A stretch of 64,000 nt of DNA from Labia minor (taxonomy: Eukaryota > Arthropoda > Insecta > Dermaptera > Spongiphoridae). The stretch spans positions 8,017,488-8,081,487 of the forward strand of contig OY720350.1 in assembly GCA_963082975.1 (NCBI GenBank), given 5' to 3'. Under the pieces are notes generated by a model. The model was not told the DNA's origin. It made no database searches and saw only the letters and a list, made by a program, of their open reading frames with translations. The first letter of the stretch is position 1. Each line of letters opens with the position of its first letter. Position numbers and translations under genes: made by a program. Shown piece after piece: positions 50,940-62,477 of the stretch.

Positions 50940-51769
50940 TTTGGTGTTAGGAGAGAAACTCTGGTCTAAATTGTATGCCAACTTACGATTTATCGTTTGA
51001 AAGATAATCTCGATGTAGACACTCACAGAAAGGACATCCAACATTCCCAACTGTCCCATCAATATAGTAAACGTTCGAGTATGATAAAAAAAAAATCTGA
51101 CAATTTAATTTATAGGAAATGTTCATGAAATGTAGAATAAAAAGTCAACGAATTCCATTCTTGAGATCATTTCCAATAATTTCTAATACAAACAAACCTA
51201 AAAAAAAATGTATTGTATAAAAATTAGAATATGAAAGAATATAAGATTTAATAACCAAAAGTGGAGTGAACCAAATGATTTGGTAAATGTGATTTGATTA
51301 TTCATGGAACGTGTCATTGATGAAATCAAACGACTTAAATTCACCATTTGCCCACCCTTAACCAACCTCTTTGGTAGTCTTTCACCATTACACTCTTTTC
51401 CACTTCTTCTATTAATAATTTAATAAAATTTTACATTATTTTTCATGCTGAAAACACACCCAATAGGGGGATATCAATATATTTCATCCATTTTTGACAG
51501 TACTTTTGGTGTTACTATAATTTGTAATAATAAATTTTTATGAAAAAAAAGTCATATCAAATCTTACCATCACCGAGAGAATATTGCTATTAAATTGCAT
51601 CAATTAGTTTTAAAAAGAATCGTTAAATTAATTCTTAGATATGCTTAATGCTTCTTTTGTTGATACTAATGCTGATTGCAATACTATAAAATTTAATTTA
51701 ATAAATCTTTAACACATAGATACATTTTTTTTTCTATCACATTTAATTAGATACTTTATTATATGTTTA
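50940..51769. other. Intronic AT-rich sequence
   Basis: No repeat or gene recognised. The frame at 50868-51062 on the minus strand is chance. Confidence 0.5.
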
Positions 51770-52186
51770 TGGGTGGGGTGAAAAATTTCCGGCCTGTCCA
51801 TGAAAATATAATCTCCATCAACACTGATCCATTTCTCATAACGTTGTTCTAATTAATTAAATTAATTAATCAATTAAATTTGATTTAATTTAATTTAAGT
51901 CTCATCAAGAGTTATGAATTGACGCAAAAATTCGTTTGGATTACGCCTACACCGCCAAATTGTCGGTAGACATGGTTTTTCGAAGCAGTTTTTGGTCTAA
52001 CGTTAGTAAACGCGGCACACACGTTGCACACAAATTTCCATGTTCAAATGGCTGAGCAAAATATTTCGCACACGTTCAGCTGACATCGTACAGGCCTCAG
52101 CTATCTTGAATATTGAAAAATAAAGCAAAAAAAAAAAATTTAAAATTTTTTCTTGGCCAGGCCGGAAACTTTTCACCCCACCCTCG
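51770..52186 (-). mobile_element. Internally deleted mariner-like element
   Basis: The inverted ends GGGTGGGGTGAAAAATTTCC and GGAAACTTTTCACCCCACCC lie between TA dinucleotides. On the minus strand a segment reads MSAERVRNILLSHLNMEICV and then NPNEFLRQFITLDET, matching the middle of mariner transposases (the DET motif holds the first catalytic Asp). Near the other end YEKWISVDGDYIF matches the C-terminal tail. The part between, with the remaining catalytic residues, is missing and replaced by AATTAA-rich filler. Confidence 0.85.
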
Positions 52187-52913
52187 TACTTATATAGTAG
52201 TATAGAATGACATGTAATTATATCTTTTAATAATGAAACATTTTTTCAATTTTCTTGTTTTTTTTTTTATTTAATTTAAACAATTATTTTAACTATTATT
52301 ATGAGTGAATGTGTAGGCGTTTCTATCCTCACGTAATTTAATCATGGTGGCCACTATTGTTTTGTTTTTTGTTTTTTTGTTTTTTTTTGGTATTGATATA
52401 AATCTGTGTAACAGGAGCTGATTAATCAATTTTAAAATAAAATATTTTCATTATTTTTAATAACCAATGATGGTAAATAAATACATAGGTATATATATGT
52501 AGTATAAAAATAATATCATATCATATATGAAATAATAACTAAGTATATAGGCAATTTAATTATTATTATCAATATATTAATTACAATATATATAATAAAA
52601 TCAAAAAAAAATCAAAATTGAATTTTATATAAGTATAGAATTTTGTAAGTTTTTAACAAATAAAAATAATATTTATACTACTTTACTAATACTTATAATA
52701 ATATCAAGTAAGAGCATATTTACAAGTTTTCAAAGAAAACTACTAACTTAAGAGAGAAAAAGTAATAAAAAAAAATAAAATAAAGTAAAAACATTAATTA
52801 TTAAAAATTTTAAAAATATCTTTAAAAAATCTCATTAGTAAGTATTCATTTCTAAACTGCGCATATATAATATAATAATATTTTATTTTAAATAATAATA
52901 TATGTATAAAACT
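52187..52913. other. Intronic AT-rich sequence
   Basis: Poly-T, poly-A and AT runs; nothing recognised. Confidence 0.5.
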
Positions 52914-52921
52914 ATCTACCT

Positions 52922-53100
52922 CGGTGATTCTCAACCGACTTTTTTTTCTAAATTTTTTAAAATTTGGTTCTAAAAAAAAGGTAAATCGTTTTTGGGACCA
53001 CTTTTTTCAATATGGTACACTTATCTTTTTCTTTGTGTGCCACCAAATTTTTAAACCTTTAAAAGTGTGCCGCGATAAAAACAAATGTTGAGAACCACTG
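52922..53100. mobile_element. hAT-type MITE, 179 bp, next to exon 2
   Basis: Left end CGGTGATTCTCAACC and right end GTTGAGAACCACTG are imperfect inverted repeats. A perfect 8-bp target duplication ATCTACCT flanks them (52914-52921, 53101-53108). The GGTAAATCGTTTTTGGGACC stretch resembles the interior of the MITE at 39258-39669. It ends 63 bases before the GPCR exon 2. Confidence 0.92.
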
Positions 53101-53163
53101 ATCTACCTATTTATACTTCACCTAATTAAATTTAATCAATATTTTATTTTATTTTATTTTCAG

Positions 53164-53347
53164 ATTCTGGGAATGGCAGCTTTGCCTATATGAATTTAAT
53201 AATACCACTGAGTATTTTTATGAAACAACGGAACTCCGACGCAACGATATTTACATCAGTGTCTATATTAATTGGTGTTATTTCATTTTCATGTATGTGT
53301 TACCATTTACTTGTATCGCAGTGCTTAATGGTGCTATCTACATGCAG
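53164..53347 (+). CDS. FMRFamide-receptor-like class A GPCR, exon 2
   Basis: Continues the receptor from 44575-45059. The first base completes Arg162 and the frame then reads FWEWQLCLYEFNNTTEY and ends with YVLPFTCIAVLNGAIYMQ (residues 163-223). It covers extracellular loop 2 (Cys169, the usual disulfide partner position; N-glycosylation sequons at N174/N175) and TM5 (about 192-219, P209 as P5.50). The NLVRFWEW join across the intron matches the NxxRFxE-type TM4 to loop 2 transition of FMRFamide receptors. The acceptor is TTTATTTTCAG and the donor is CAG|GTAAAAAT in phase 0. This exon starts with no ATG and is too short for a plain ORF search. TM6, TM7 and the tail are not found before 64000. 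Confidence 0.88.
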
Positions 53348-54290
53348 GTAAAAATAATAATTTCAATTTATTTAAATTTTAATATAATTTTACCTATTAA
53401 TTGAAATATAATTATACTTTCATTAAGTCAAAAGCTTTCAGTTTTTTAGCGTTATTTTCAATAATGTTATTTATTATTTAACTGGGACTTTTATTTTAAT
53501 TTTAAAAAAATGTTTTAAAAGGTTTCCTTAAAACAAAAAAAAATAATCAAAACTTTTAGACTACTTTCTTCTTTCTTTAATAAATTGCAGATATTCATAT
53601 TTAATTTTAATAGAATATATATATATATTTGAGTTTACTTTAATTGAGAATATTTTATTCTTTCTATATTTGTTTTGTGGTTATGACTTGAAATACACTA
53701 AAAAAAAAAAAATTAATTAAGTTTAAAATTTTTCAGTTTAATTTTATTTTAATTATAAAAATGTTTTGATGAATGTCAACGATTAAATCGATGAATTTTA
53801 GAATAGTTAATTTTCCCAATTGCAAAATTATAATTTTTATTTTTCAACAAATATACCACATGAGTTATCAAATGAAGTTTAGTTAGGTAAATATAGGGAG
53901 GATGGAGGAGATTTAGATTTAAGTCCTCAGGATTATACCTTCTTATGGTTTGGAGATTAAAGTTACTCATTATCATATTATATTTTTAAAAATATTTATT
54001 TTAATAATTGTTCTCAATATTCTAATCTTTCTCAAGATATCAAACTCATTCGTTAAATTCTATCGAACTCCATTTTTAGATGTTATATATTAATTTTATT
54101 ATATCATCCTCGATCTCTACAATTATTTTCTTATTAGATTAATTATCTAGAAGAGAAGGGATGTAAATAAATATATATTACCTACTCTTTTTTTTGTTCA
54201 TTTAGAATATGATTGATTACTTAGAACCTATATTATAAATTTAAAAATCCCAGAAAGTAAATTATAATAATAATTGTTAAATATAGAATA
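53348..54290. other. AT-rich, probably next GPCR intron
   Basis: Starts with the exon 2 donor. No later exon is recognised. The minus-strand frame at 53776-53976 is not supported. Confidence 0.5.
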
Positions 54291-54519
54291 GGGTAAAGCA
54301 TACAGTCGTTGGCCCCCTTAAGCAATTCCTAGTAGTTTTTAATGCATATCTGGGCAAATTGCAGAAGAATCTGTGTCAAATTAGGTTTGCAGAACATAGA
54401 TACTATGTGCATTTTGATGAATAAAAAAAAATCATTTTCTCATGACATTTTCAATAAGCAGGCAAGTAGTGATAGGGGGCCAACGACTGCCTCGGGGCCA
54501 ACGACTGTATACTTTACCC
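54291..54519. mobile_element. MITE with 26-bp inverted repeats, TA target
   Basis: Left end GGGTAAAGCATACAGTCG and right end CGACTGTATACTTTACCC, extended inward by TTGGCCCC/GGGGCCAA, are near-perfect inverses between TA dinucleotides. The GGGGCCAACGACTG motif is duplicated at the right end (about 54475-54509). A Tc1/mariner or pogo-type derivative is likely. The frame at 54342-54557 crosses the element end and is not a gene. Confidence 0.9.
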
Positions 54520-55366
54520 TATCTATTCTTATTTTCAATTATTCTTTTTTCTTTTGAATTTTTTGATCTTTCGTGATCTTAACTATATACATATAAAATT
54601 ATCTTGAGTGTATATGTGTGTGTGTGTGTCTGTTTTTGCACATCTTCCCTCTTTCCTGTTCAAGTCTATTAAAATTATCTTCAACCAATGCCAAGAAAAT
54701 ATAATGATAACACTTTTCATGCGAACAACTCGTCTCTTCTATAAAAACACGTTACAAAATTATATTCATGCATGAATACATAAATCTTCGTAGAAAAACA
54801 ATCAATCATGAAATTTCTTTTTTTTTTAATATTATTATCATTATGAATATTATTATTTAAAATTTACATTTAATAGGATATATAATAATCTTTATTAATT
54901 TCTAATTTAATCTACATAATAATGTTATTAATGTTTACTCATTAAAGCAGCAATCTTAAAATTTATTTATTTTTGGAATCAAAGCTTTAAAATAAACCTT
55001 GTTGTTAATTGCTTGCATAATATTTGCTTCGTTTCAATATTATTTATTTATTTAATAAGTATTAATGGCCATGAGCATATCTTTATTAATAAAACAAATG
55101 ATATTAAGTAGATATTTTTACAAAAATTAAAAAAGTAAAAGAATATACAGTAAGAGTAATACTTTCTTCAAAATTTTCTTAATTTCCTTAGTTTATAATA
55201 TTTGTACATATTAGATTATTGTTAAAATTGTCACTTTTTCAAGGTTTGATACAAAAACTATGGGTTGCTTAGTTATGTCTTTAACAATTGAATATACCTA
55301 TACAAGATTATCTAAATACATATTATTGTAAATATTATTATTAAATTTTCTGAATTCTTTAAAAAA
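54520..55366. other. AT-rich spacer with (TG)n tract
   Basis: A TG microsatellite lies at about 54613-54629. Nothing else is recognised. Confidence 0.5.
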
Positions 55367-55838
55367 AAGCATCCACTCGACTATCTAGCAAATTTGAATT
55401 GGATTAATTATCATATATAATATTTAAATTAAATTTAATTAATTATAAATTAAAATTAATAAATAATATTTATTAAATCAGCGCACGTTTGGCTCTTTGT
55501 TGATGGGACTACGTCACGTGTTGTCACGTGAGATTTGAAGTATTAAAAAATTAATTCTGGTACTTTAAGCAATTCAATCAAGCTGAAATTCTATATATAG
55601 CAGTTTTATACAATTTTTAATAATGTGAAAAATTATCAAACATAAATCTTTATTTTTACGGTCACTTTAGAGGAAAAAAATAAAAACGTTGTAGGTAATG
55701 ACCCTCTTCTGGTTAAGCTACATTTCTCAAAAGTTGATAGAAAACTACGAATTTTGAATAATGCCCATGTACCAAATTTCATGATTCTAGCTCAAACCGT
55801 TTTTGCATAATCTTGTCTATCTCTGGCGAGATAGTAAA
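55367..55838 (+). mobile_element. Short HINE-like element with 3' hairpin
   Basis: Starts CATCCACTCGACTATCTAGC, then the body with GTTGATGGGACTACGTCACG, AAAACGTTGTAGG and CTCAAACCGTTTTTGC, and passes straight from CTTGTCTA into the hairpin (55817-55834) and TAAAAAA. The microsatellite and the TTTTTCTCAACC block are deleted. The AT-rich and GGCCGGGCAC half is absent, showing the short form of the family. Confidence 0.9.
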
Positions 55839-57220
55839 AAATGATTGAACAGAAATAAATTTGTGAAATAATTTTTTTGATTTTGTTTTTGAATTTTCTG
55901 ATTTTTTTAATAATCAAATGTATATTTTATTGTATACATAATCTAATGATATTTCACTAAAACAAATTTTTGAATATTTTTCCGTGTACACTATATATAA
56001 GCTATGGTAGTATAATATTATAATAATACATACGAGTATTATGATGATAATATTTCATTAAGGCTCGATCAACAAAAACACGCAAAAAACTAAGAATTGA
56101 TATCATGGGAAAGGTGAGCAGGGGAGGGGAGTTGCATATCAATTACAAAATTAAATAAGAAATAATTTTTATTTTTTTGAACTTGAACTCTGATCCACCT
56201 TTAAAATATCAAGTATAGTAAAAAATCGAATTATTAAATAGTAAAATGGTACTTAATTGTTAAAATAAAATATTAAAAAAAATCAACAATAAAATTATTG
56301 TAAATTGTTATCAATTTTGGTTGAAAATTTTTGTTTGATTGATTGATTGATTTATTTATTTAATATAATAGTTAATATATGAAGGATTTATATATATATA
56401 ATATATTATAATTTTTGTTTTCCCTTCATTCATTTGAAACCTGAACATATTGCAAGTTTATTTTTATTAAAATATAACCTTGCTCTTGGTTGAGGGTTAG
56501 ATAGTTAAAGTTGGTTAAGGGGTGATGGGTGTGAGAGGAGGATGGGGGAGAGGAAGGGAGATGAATGGTATACGTAGAGGATGCTCATTTAGTAAAACTA
56601 AATGTATATGAGTAAATGAGATAGAGAGAGTTTAGATCTATTTAAATTAAGCTTTCAGACTGATGACGTCATCGTGACCACAGCAGGGGAGTTTGAAATT
56701 AGAAGAGTGAGAGAGGGAGTGAGATTGAAAAGAGATCATCTCATCAATTATGATCTCAAATAGAATCAATAAATAGCACGGCAACCAGAAATTAATTAAT
56801 TAATTAATTAATCGATTAAAAGGATATGTGTTATAAACAGATTAGGACATTTTTTTTTCTAATTTTTACTTTGTAAAACGTTCAACATTTTTTAATAAAA
56901 ATGTTCAATTTTTCAGATTTTACAATATACTAAAATGATAATATGCACATATTACTATAATCATATATACAGGGTACTTTTGTAAATAAATAAAAATTTT
57001 CAACAGCATTTAATCTTTTTTTTAAAAAGACCTTTGGTCAGGTCAGCCAATAAAATATTCAAGGAATTTTTTATTTTTTAACATTATGCGTATTTGAATT
57101 TAGATTTAAAAATAATAATAAAATAAAATAAAATAATATTCCTTTGGATATTAAACATAAACAATGATTATTTTTTAAAAATTTAAAAATAATATTTTCA
57201 TAATTTTTTTTCATATTATA
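55839..57220. other. AT-rich spacer with purine-rich patches
   Basis: Purine-rich tracts occur at about 56535-56570 and 56690-56745, and a TTAA run near 56789-56810. No gene recognised. Confidence 0.5.
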
Positions 57221-57860
57221 ACAAAGAAAAAAATAAGCTGGAGTGTCTCCACTCGAATATCTCGCAAATTTGAATTGGATTAAATATCATATATTATATT
57301 TAAATTAAATTTAATTAATTATAAATTATAAATTAAAATTAATAAATAATATTTATTAAACCAGCGCATGTTTGGTTCTTTGTTGATGGCACCACGTCAC
57401 GTGCTGGCAGGTGATTTGCAGTGTTAAAAAATTAATTCCGGTACTTTCAGCGATTATATATTATATTTAAATTAAATTTAATTAATTATAAATTAAAATT
57501 AATAAATAATATTTATTAAACCAGCGCGTGTTAGGCTCTTTGTTGGCACGTGATTTGCAGTGTTAAAAAATCAATTCCGGTACTTTCAGCGATTCAATCA
57601 AGCGGAAATTCTATATATAGCAGTTTTATACAATTTTTAATCATGTGAAAAACTTTCAAACATATATCTTTATTTTTACGGTCACTTTAGAGGAAAAAAA
57701 TGGGTAATGGGTAATGACCCTCCTTCCGGTTAAGCTACATTTTTCAAAAGTTAATAGAAAACTATGAATTTTGAATAATGCCCGTATACCAAATTTCATT
57801 ATTCTAGCTCAAACCATTTTTGCGTAATCTTGTTTACATACACACACACACACACACAAA
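57221..57860 (+). mobile_element. HINE-like element with its own internal duplication
   Basis: Starts AATAAGCTGGAGTGTCTCC with CTCGAATATCTCGC. A segment of about 165 bp (57291-57453) is repeated immediately (from about 57458), both containing AATAATATTTATTAAACCAGCG and ending TACTTTCAGCGATT; the second copy has a shortened GTTGGCACGTG site. It then follows the usual body to a CA microsatellite, where it stops without the hairpin. Confidence 0.9.
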
Positions 57861-58348
57861 CGATAAAAAAAATTAATCAGTAATCAATCAAAAATATATG
57901 ATAAACATTCATTATGATAAATTTAGAGTTATAAACCAACCATATAATATAATTATAAGTAATTTAATTAAAATCTTGATGATATACCTAATAACGATGG
58001 AATTATGAAATAACACATTGACACAAGTGGAATTAAAGTCACATCCAGTTTGCTATTATAAGGACACTCTGTTATATATATTGGCTTAATTCGGTAATTT
58101 AATTTGCGAATAGGACATGTGGGGAATTTATGAAATCCTTTATACTATATGAAAAATGAAATATAAATGAAATATATAGGATATAGGATGATTTATGATA
58201 TTTATGTTTATAATTTTCATAATTTTATAGCTAAAATTTATCCATTTTTATATAAGAAACTACAAACGAACCTATTCCTATATATATTTGTCAATATATT
58301 TAATATATATTACTTGCTTCTATTAATTTATGTTCCTTTAATGGTAAT
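57861..58348. other. AT-rich spacer
   Basis: No repeat recognised. The 70-codon frame at 58167-58379 is rich in Tyr, Ile and Phe from AT-rich sequence and is not called. Confidence 0.5.
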
Positions 58349-58605
58349 CAGGGCCTCCCAGCTCCTTAGAAATCGGTGAAACCATTTTTTTTTATTCTGA
58401 TGTCTCTATGTTGCACCACTAAGAGGCGCTGCAGGCGCATAACCGATAACTGTGCATGCAAAAACCAGGCAAAAACACACTCACACACAAGTCCGAATTT
58501 TTTTTCAATTAGTTACTACCTGCACTCGCATGGTGGCGCCAAAAACTTTGTTTCAGCAAAGACAATAGAGTTTACTAGTCTTATAGATGGTCTGTGATTG
58601 TAATA
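58349..58605. other. Less AT-rich patch, identity unknown
   Basis: From CAGGGCCTCCCAGCTCC to TTATAGATGGTCTGTG the base composition changes clearly from the flanks. A 73-codon frame at 58376-58597 has several Cys and Arg but no known motif. No inverted ends were found. It could be a repeat fragment or an unrecognised exon. Confidence 0.35.
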
Positions 58606-58632
58606 CAAATTTAAAACATTCATTCTCCTATG

Positions 58633-58886
58633 CAGTGGTGTATTGGGATGGGAAAGCGGGGGAACGACGTCCCTTATCTATCTTCCTTCCAGTACTTTTT
58701 CATGTCCCGACAACTCCCACTTAAATCGACTGTTAGAATTTCTTTTTTTTTGTTCGTTAATACTTTGTTTAGTAAGAATAAGAAAAAATAAAAACTTATA
58801 TGGAAAATAATAGTTTGTTGAAAATAGGACTATATTTTGCTCCCACTATACGTTCCCTTACTTCATATTTTACCAATACATCGCTG
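58633..58886. mobile_element. Probable MITE, CAGTGGTG termini
   Basis: Left end CAGTGGTGTATTGG and right end CCAATACATCGCTG are inverted with 12 of 14 matches. Flanks CTCCTATG and GGCCTAGG agree at only 5 of 8 positions, so a hAT-type target duplication is not secure. Confidence 0.6.
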
Positions 58887-59740
58887 GGCCTAGGACTTTA
58901 TTATATATACAGAATCAAGTTATAAGCCTTACTCCTACTCGTATAGTATTAGAGAAATTTTCCCCAACTCAACCCTTTTGATGATAAATAGACCTACCTC
59001 ATCTACTCTTATTTGTTGTCATCAACTTTTCTAAATACACTCTGAATATTCACACAAACAAAAATTATCTCTTTAAAACTTAATATAGATAAAACTTTAA
59101 AGGGTTTCTTTTTTCTCTCTTATTATGAATAAAATTAAAAAAAAAATAAATAAATATTTTATCTTCTTTAGTATTTGTTAGATCTTGTGAATTGTAATAA
59201 CAATTGTTCATTTTTTAATTATTAAAATAATAACAAATTATTTTACAATATTATACAATCCTAAGAACAATTATTTCTTCATAAATCAATGAATTTTTGT
59301 CTTTAATGTAGAATATCCTCTATTTAAAAAAAAAGCTTCTTCAGAAAAAGTATTTATCATAGAAATAATAGAAAATAATATTGCAAAGATAAGATATCAG
59401 TAATTTTTCTACAAATTGATTGGAAGCATTTTTGATGTATTAACGTTATTAAAGTTATAACATAAAGACTTTGAATATGTATAGATCATTTCGGAGGTTT
59501 AGATGCCGGGGCCTCAGCTAATCTATTATATTTCTACATTTATAAATATTCACTAAATAGGAAGAGCGTAGGAGGTGATCTGATCATCTAGTATTATAAT
59601 AATTCTTGGGTGAAATTACAAAAATTATTATTTTTACGTTTGTACAAATCACAATCTAGTTATAAATATTAACTAATAATTGATATTTATAAGAAAATAT
59701 ATAAAGTTCATAATTTTAAAAACATGCAAACATGAGCAGT
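58887..59740. other. AT-rich spacer
   Basis: Nothing recognised; the last part may be 3' untranslated sequence of the LINE fragment that follows on the minus strand. Confidence 0.45.
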
Positions 59741-60370
59741 TTAATCCATTAGTTCATGAGGTTTGTTCCTTTTTAATCTTCTGGTCTGTAGGGCCGTCCT
59801 AAGATTTTCGGCGCCCGTGGGCTCCTAAAATTCTGCGCCCCTTTTCATAAGAAATTACACAGAATGGTTAGTAAAAATATTAACTAATAAAAAATGCCGC
59901 CCCCAGAAGGCTTGCGCCCTAGGGCTATAGCCCAATTAGCCCTGTGGTTAGGGCGGCCCTGCTGGTCTGGTTGGCTACGTCAAGGAGTCGAACGGCCTTA
60001 GTGTTTGAATTCCTTTGCAGTCTATTTTGATGAGCTGCTGCAAATCGTTTAATTTCTTCTTTTACTGTCTCTATCTTAAGATCTTGGTGAAGTTCTTCAT
60101 TTCAAATATACCAAGGGGCATTGACAACGGCCCTTAGTATTTTGTTTTGACATCGTTGGATGATTTGTATATTGTTCTTTTCAGCACAGCCCCAGAGCTG
60201 AATACATAGGACCACACTGGTTTTAGGACATGTTTATATAGCAATAATTTGCTATCAATAGACAGGACTGAATATCGCCCTATTAGCCAATATATTTTTC
60301 TATATTTGATATTTGATATTTGAGCATACATGAAGAGGTTTATTGAGCTGTCCTGGGTTTTCAATGAACA
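59741..60370 (-). pseudogene. Jockey-type LINE, C-terminal reverse transcriptase fragment
   Basis: Minus strand. The region after the reverse-transcriptase core reads KIYWLIGRYSVLSIDSKLLL, then YKHVLKPVWSYVF, QRCQNKILRAVVNAPWYI, NEELHQDLKIETVKEEIKRF and AAAHQNRLQRNSNTKAVRLL, the typical tail of arthropod Jockey ORF2 proteins. At least one frame change lies near 60140-60190 and a stop follows WYI. After the inserted MITE (59789-59961) the frame resumes with RRLKRNKPHELMD and a stop at 59741. The copy is 5' truncated before the catalytic core and cannot move by itself. Confidence 0.85.
59789..59961. mobile_element. hAT-type MITE inserted in the LINE coding region
   Basis: Left end TAGGGCCGTCCTAAG and right end TTAGGGCGGCCCTG are inverted repeats, with an 8-bp target duplication CTGGTCTG at 59781-59788 and 59962-59969. 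The LINE reading frame is continuous across the removed element, confirming it as the younger insertion. Confidence 0.93.
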
Positions 60371-60691
60371 ACATGAATCATTTTTAATTATATAAATTTT
60401 TAAAAATTAATTTCTGTTAATGATTAGATATTGATAATATTTATAGTTTAGGTTCAAATAGAAGTATATAAAATTATTATGATATAATTTCATAGTAAAT
60501 GATTCAGACAATTTTGAGTCTTTAACATCGAAATTTTTCTGACAAACACATACATATAGACTGACAGACAGACAAAAAAACATTCTAAAACTTTTTGAAC
60601 CTCAAGTTATAAAAACGTAAACTAGGACGTGAAGATATACAAAAAAAATTAAATTCCTAGCAATGTTCACATAAAAACAATTACCTATATA
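60371..60691. other. AT-rich spacer with a CAGACAGACA motif
   Basis: GACTGACAGACAGACAAAAA near 60559 followed by CTTTTTGAACCTCAAG resembles tails of dispersed invertebrate repeats. No complete element is defined. Confidence 0.4.
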
Positions 60692-60846
60692 CGCGGTCTT
60701 TTCAAAAGAAAAGATGAATTTTGAATTTTCGCGGGCTGTGTACATTCGTTTATCGAAACTTTTTTGTTATGTTGGTATACATATGTTTCTCATATGTTGA
60801 TATTATCAGCCATTTTGAATTAGTAGTTTGTTTTTGACAACCCGTG
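60692..60846. mobile_element. Possible small MITE, TA target
   Basis: Left end CGCGGTCTTTTCAAAA and right end TTTTTGACAACCCGTG are weakly inverted, lie between TA dinucleotides and run into a TA microsatellite on the right. Suggestive of a Tc1/mariner-class derivative only. Confidence 0.4.
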
Positions 60847-60908
60847 TATATATATATATATATATATAAAGAGATATAGATATAGATAGATAGATAGATA
60901 GATAGATA
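60845..60908. repeat. (TA)n and (GATA)n microsatellites
   Basis: TA dinucleotides to about 60868, then ATAGATATAGATAGATAGAT-type tetranucleotides to about 60908. Confidence 0.9.
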
Positions 60909-61775
60909 TTGATTTATACATTAATTAATTTTTATGAAAGATGAATTTCAATAAGCTATTATTTTATTATTTATAAAAAGGTCTTTTTATATCTATTTTA
61001 TATTGTCTTTTGAAAATTGAATAAAAATCGTTTAGAAAATATTGACAAAAACAAAAAACTAAATAAAAGCAAATATTTGTTTTAGTTTATTTATTAAGAG
61101 TTACAGTATCTATAGCTATTGATAATGAAAAAGACACCATTAATAATACTTTATACAAGAAAGTCTTGTCTTTCATCATCATTATTTACAAAATACCTCT
61201 TCTACTTTTTGGATTGGACTATATTTTTTCATTAAAGTTAACAAATGAAAAAGAAAATATCTCAACAGTTAAAGTTTTTAATTTTCATTAAATATGATCT
61301 GAATATTTATGTTTTATCAATTTATTTTTAGAATTTAGTTGACTTTTGTATTTTTAATTTCTATTTTAGTTTTTGTTTATTTTTAAGTTGACCTGGATTA
61401 AAAAAAAAACTAAATAAAAATAAAATTAAATGACAAGAAGGAATTACGGCAATGAAATAAACGATTAAATAAAAAGAAATTAAAGGGCGATATAAAATTG
61501 ACACATTTTCACCGAACAATAGATATACAATATTTGAAAAAATTAAATATATACAATATTAATTACCAATGTAAAGGCTTAGCAATTAAAATTAATGAAA
61601 ATTTAATAATTATCAGAACAGGGACGCTAGTAATTTAGAACGAGAGGTAATTTTAAATAAAAAAAAAATTTGATTCCATGTATCTTTGCTTCACCCTTAA
61701 ATAATTAATTTTAATAATTATCTACATGGTGAAATTTTTGATTTAATTTATCTTTATTATTTCAAAATCAAACTT
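60909..61775. other. AT-rich spacer
   Basis: No gene or repeat recognised. Confidence 0.5.
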
Positions 61776-62276
61776 TAAAAATCTGGAGTGTCTCCACTTG
61801 ACTATCTAGCAAATTTGAATTGGATTAAATAACATATATTATATTTAAATTAAATTTAATTAATTAGATAATTGAAAGGAATAAATATATCATTTGAAAA
61901 TTAATAAATCATTTAACTAGCCATTCAACTATATATTACGGCGATTCAATCAAGCTGAAATTCTATATATAGCAGTTTTATACAATTTTTAATCATGTGA
62001 AAAACTATCCAACATATATCTTTATTTTTACGGTCACTTTAGAGGAAAAAAATCAAAACGATGTAGGTAATGACCCTCTTCCGGTTGAGCTACATTTCTC
62101 AAAAGTTGATAGAAAACTACGAATTTTGAAAAAAGCCCGTATACCAAATTTCATTAGCTCAAACCGTTTTTGAGTAATCTTTTCTCTACACACACACATT
62201 TTTCTCAAGCTTATTCAAAACGTATGGCATCGGAAATTTTCATGATCGCAATATTATCTCTGGCGAGATAGTAAAA
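61776..62276 (+). mobile_element. Short HINE-like element with 3' hairpin
   Basis: Starts ATCTGGAGTGTCTCCACTTG with CTATCTAGC. A stretch around the GTTGATGGCACC site is missing, and the body resumes at CGATTCAATCAAGC. It ends with CTCAAACCGTTTTTGAG, a short CA tract, TTTTTCTCAAGC, and the hairpin TTATCTCTGGCGAGATAG (about 62254-62271) plus TAAAAAGG. Confidence 0.9.
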
Positions 62277-62445
62277 AGGAATAAACATGTTTTGTTTACT
62301 ACGAGTATATATACATTTTACTCTATATTTAATATTTACGTTTCTTTTTATTTCAATAGAAATTTCTTTTTTGTCTCTCTTTATATATTTTTTATGTTTT
62401 AAATAATAATTTATTTATTTTGATGAGCTTATAAATGACAGATAA

Positions 62446-62477
<32 letters not shown>

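Larger units (their letters stand above)
45060..53163 (+). other. GPCR intron, 8.1 kb, filled with transposons
   Basis: Bounded by GTATAATA at the 5' end and a T-rich tract with TTTTATTTTCAG at the 3' end. It contains a tRNA-derived SINE (45240), a hAT MITE (46224), a composite TIR element with a MULE and another hAT MITE (47765-50933), a mariner remnant (51770) and a hAT MITE (52922) ending 63 bases before exon 2. Confidence 0.85.

Noticed and set aside
56640-56745. Possible regulatory patch with TGACGTCATCG
   Set aside because: A single CRE-like palindrome without a gene nearby is not enough to call a regulatory site.
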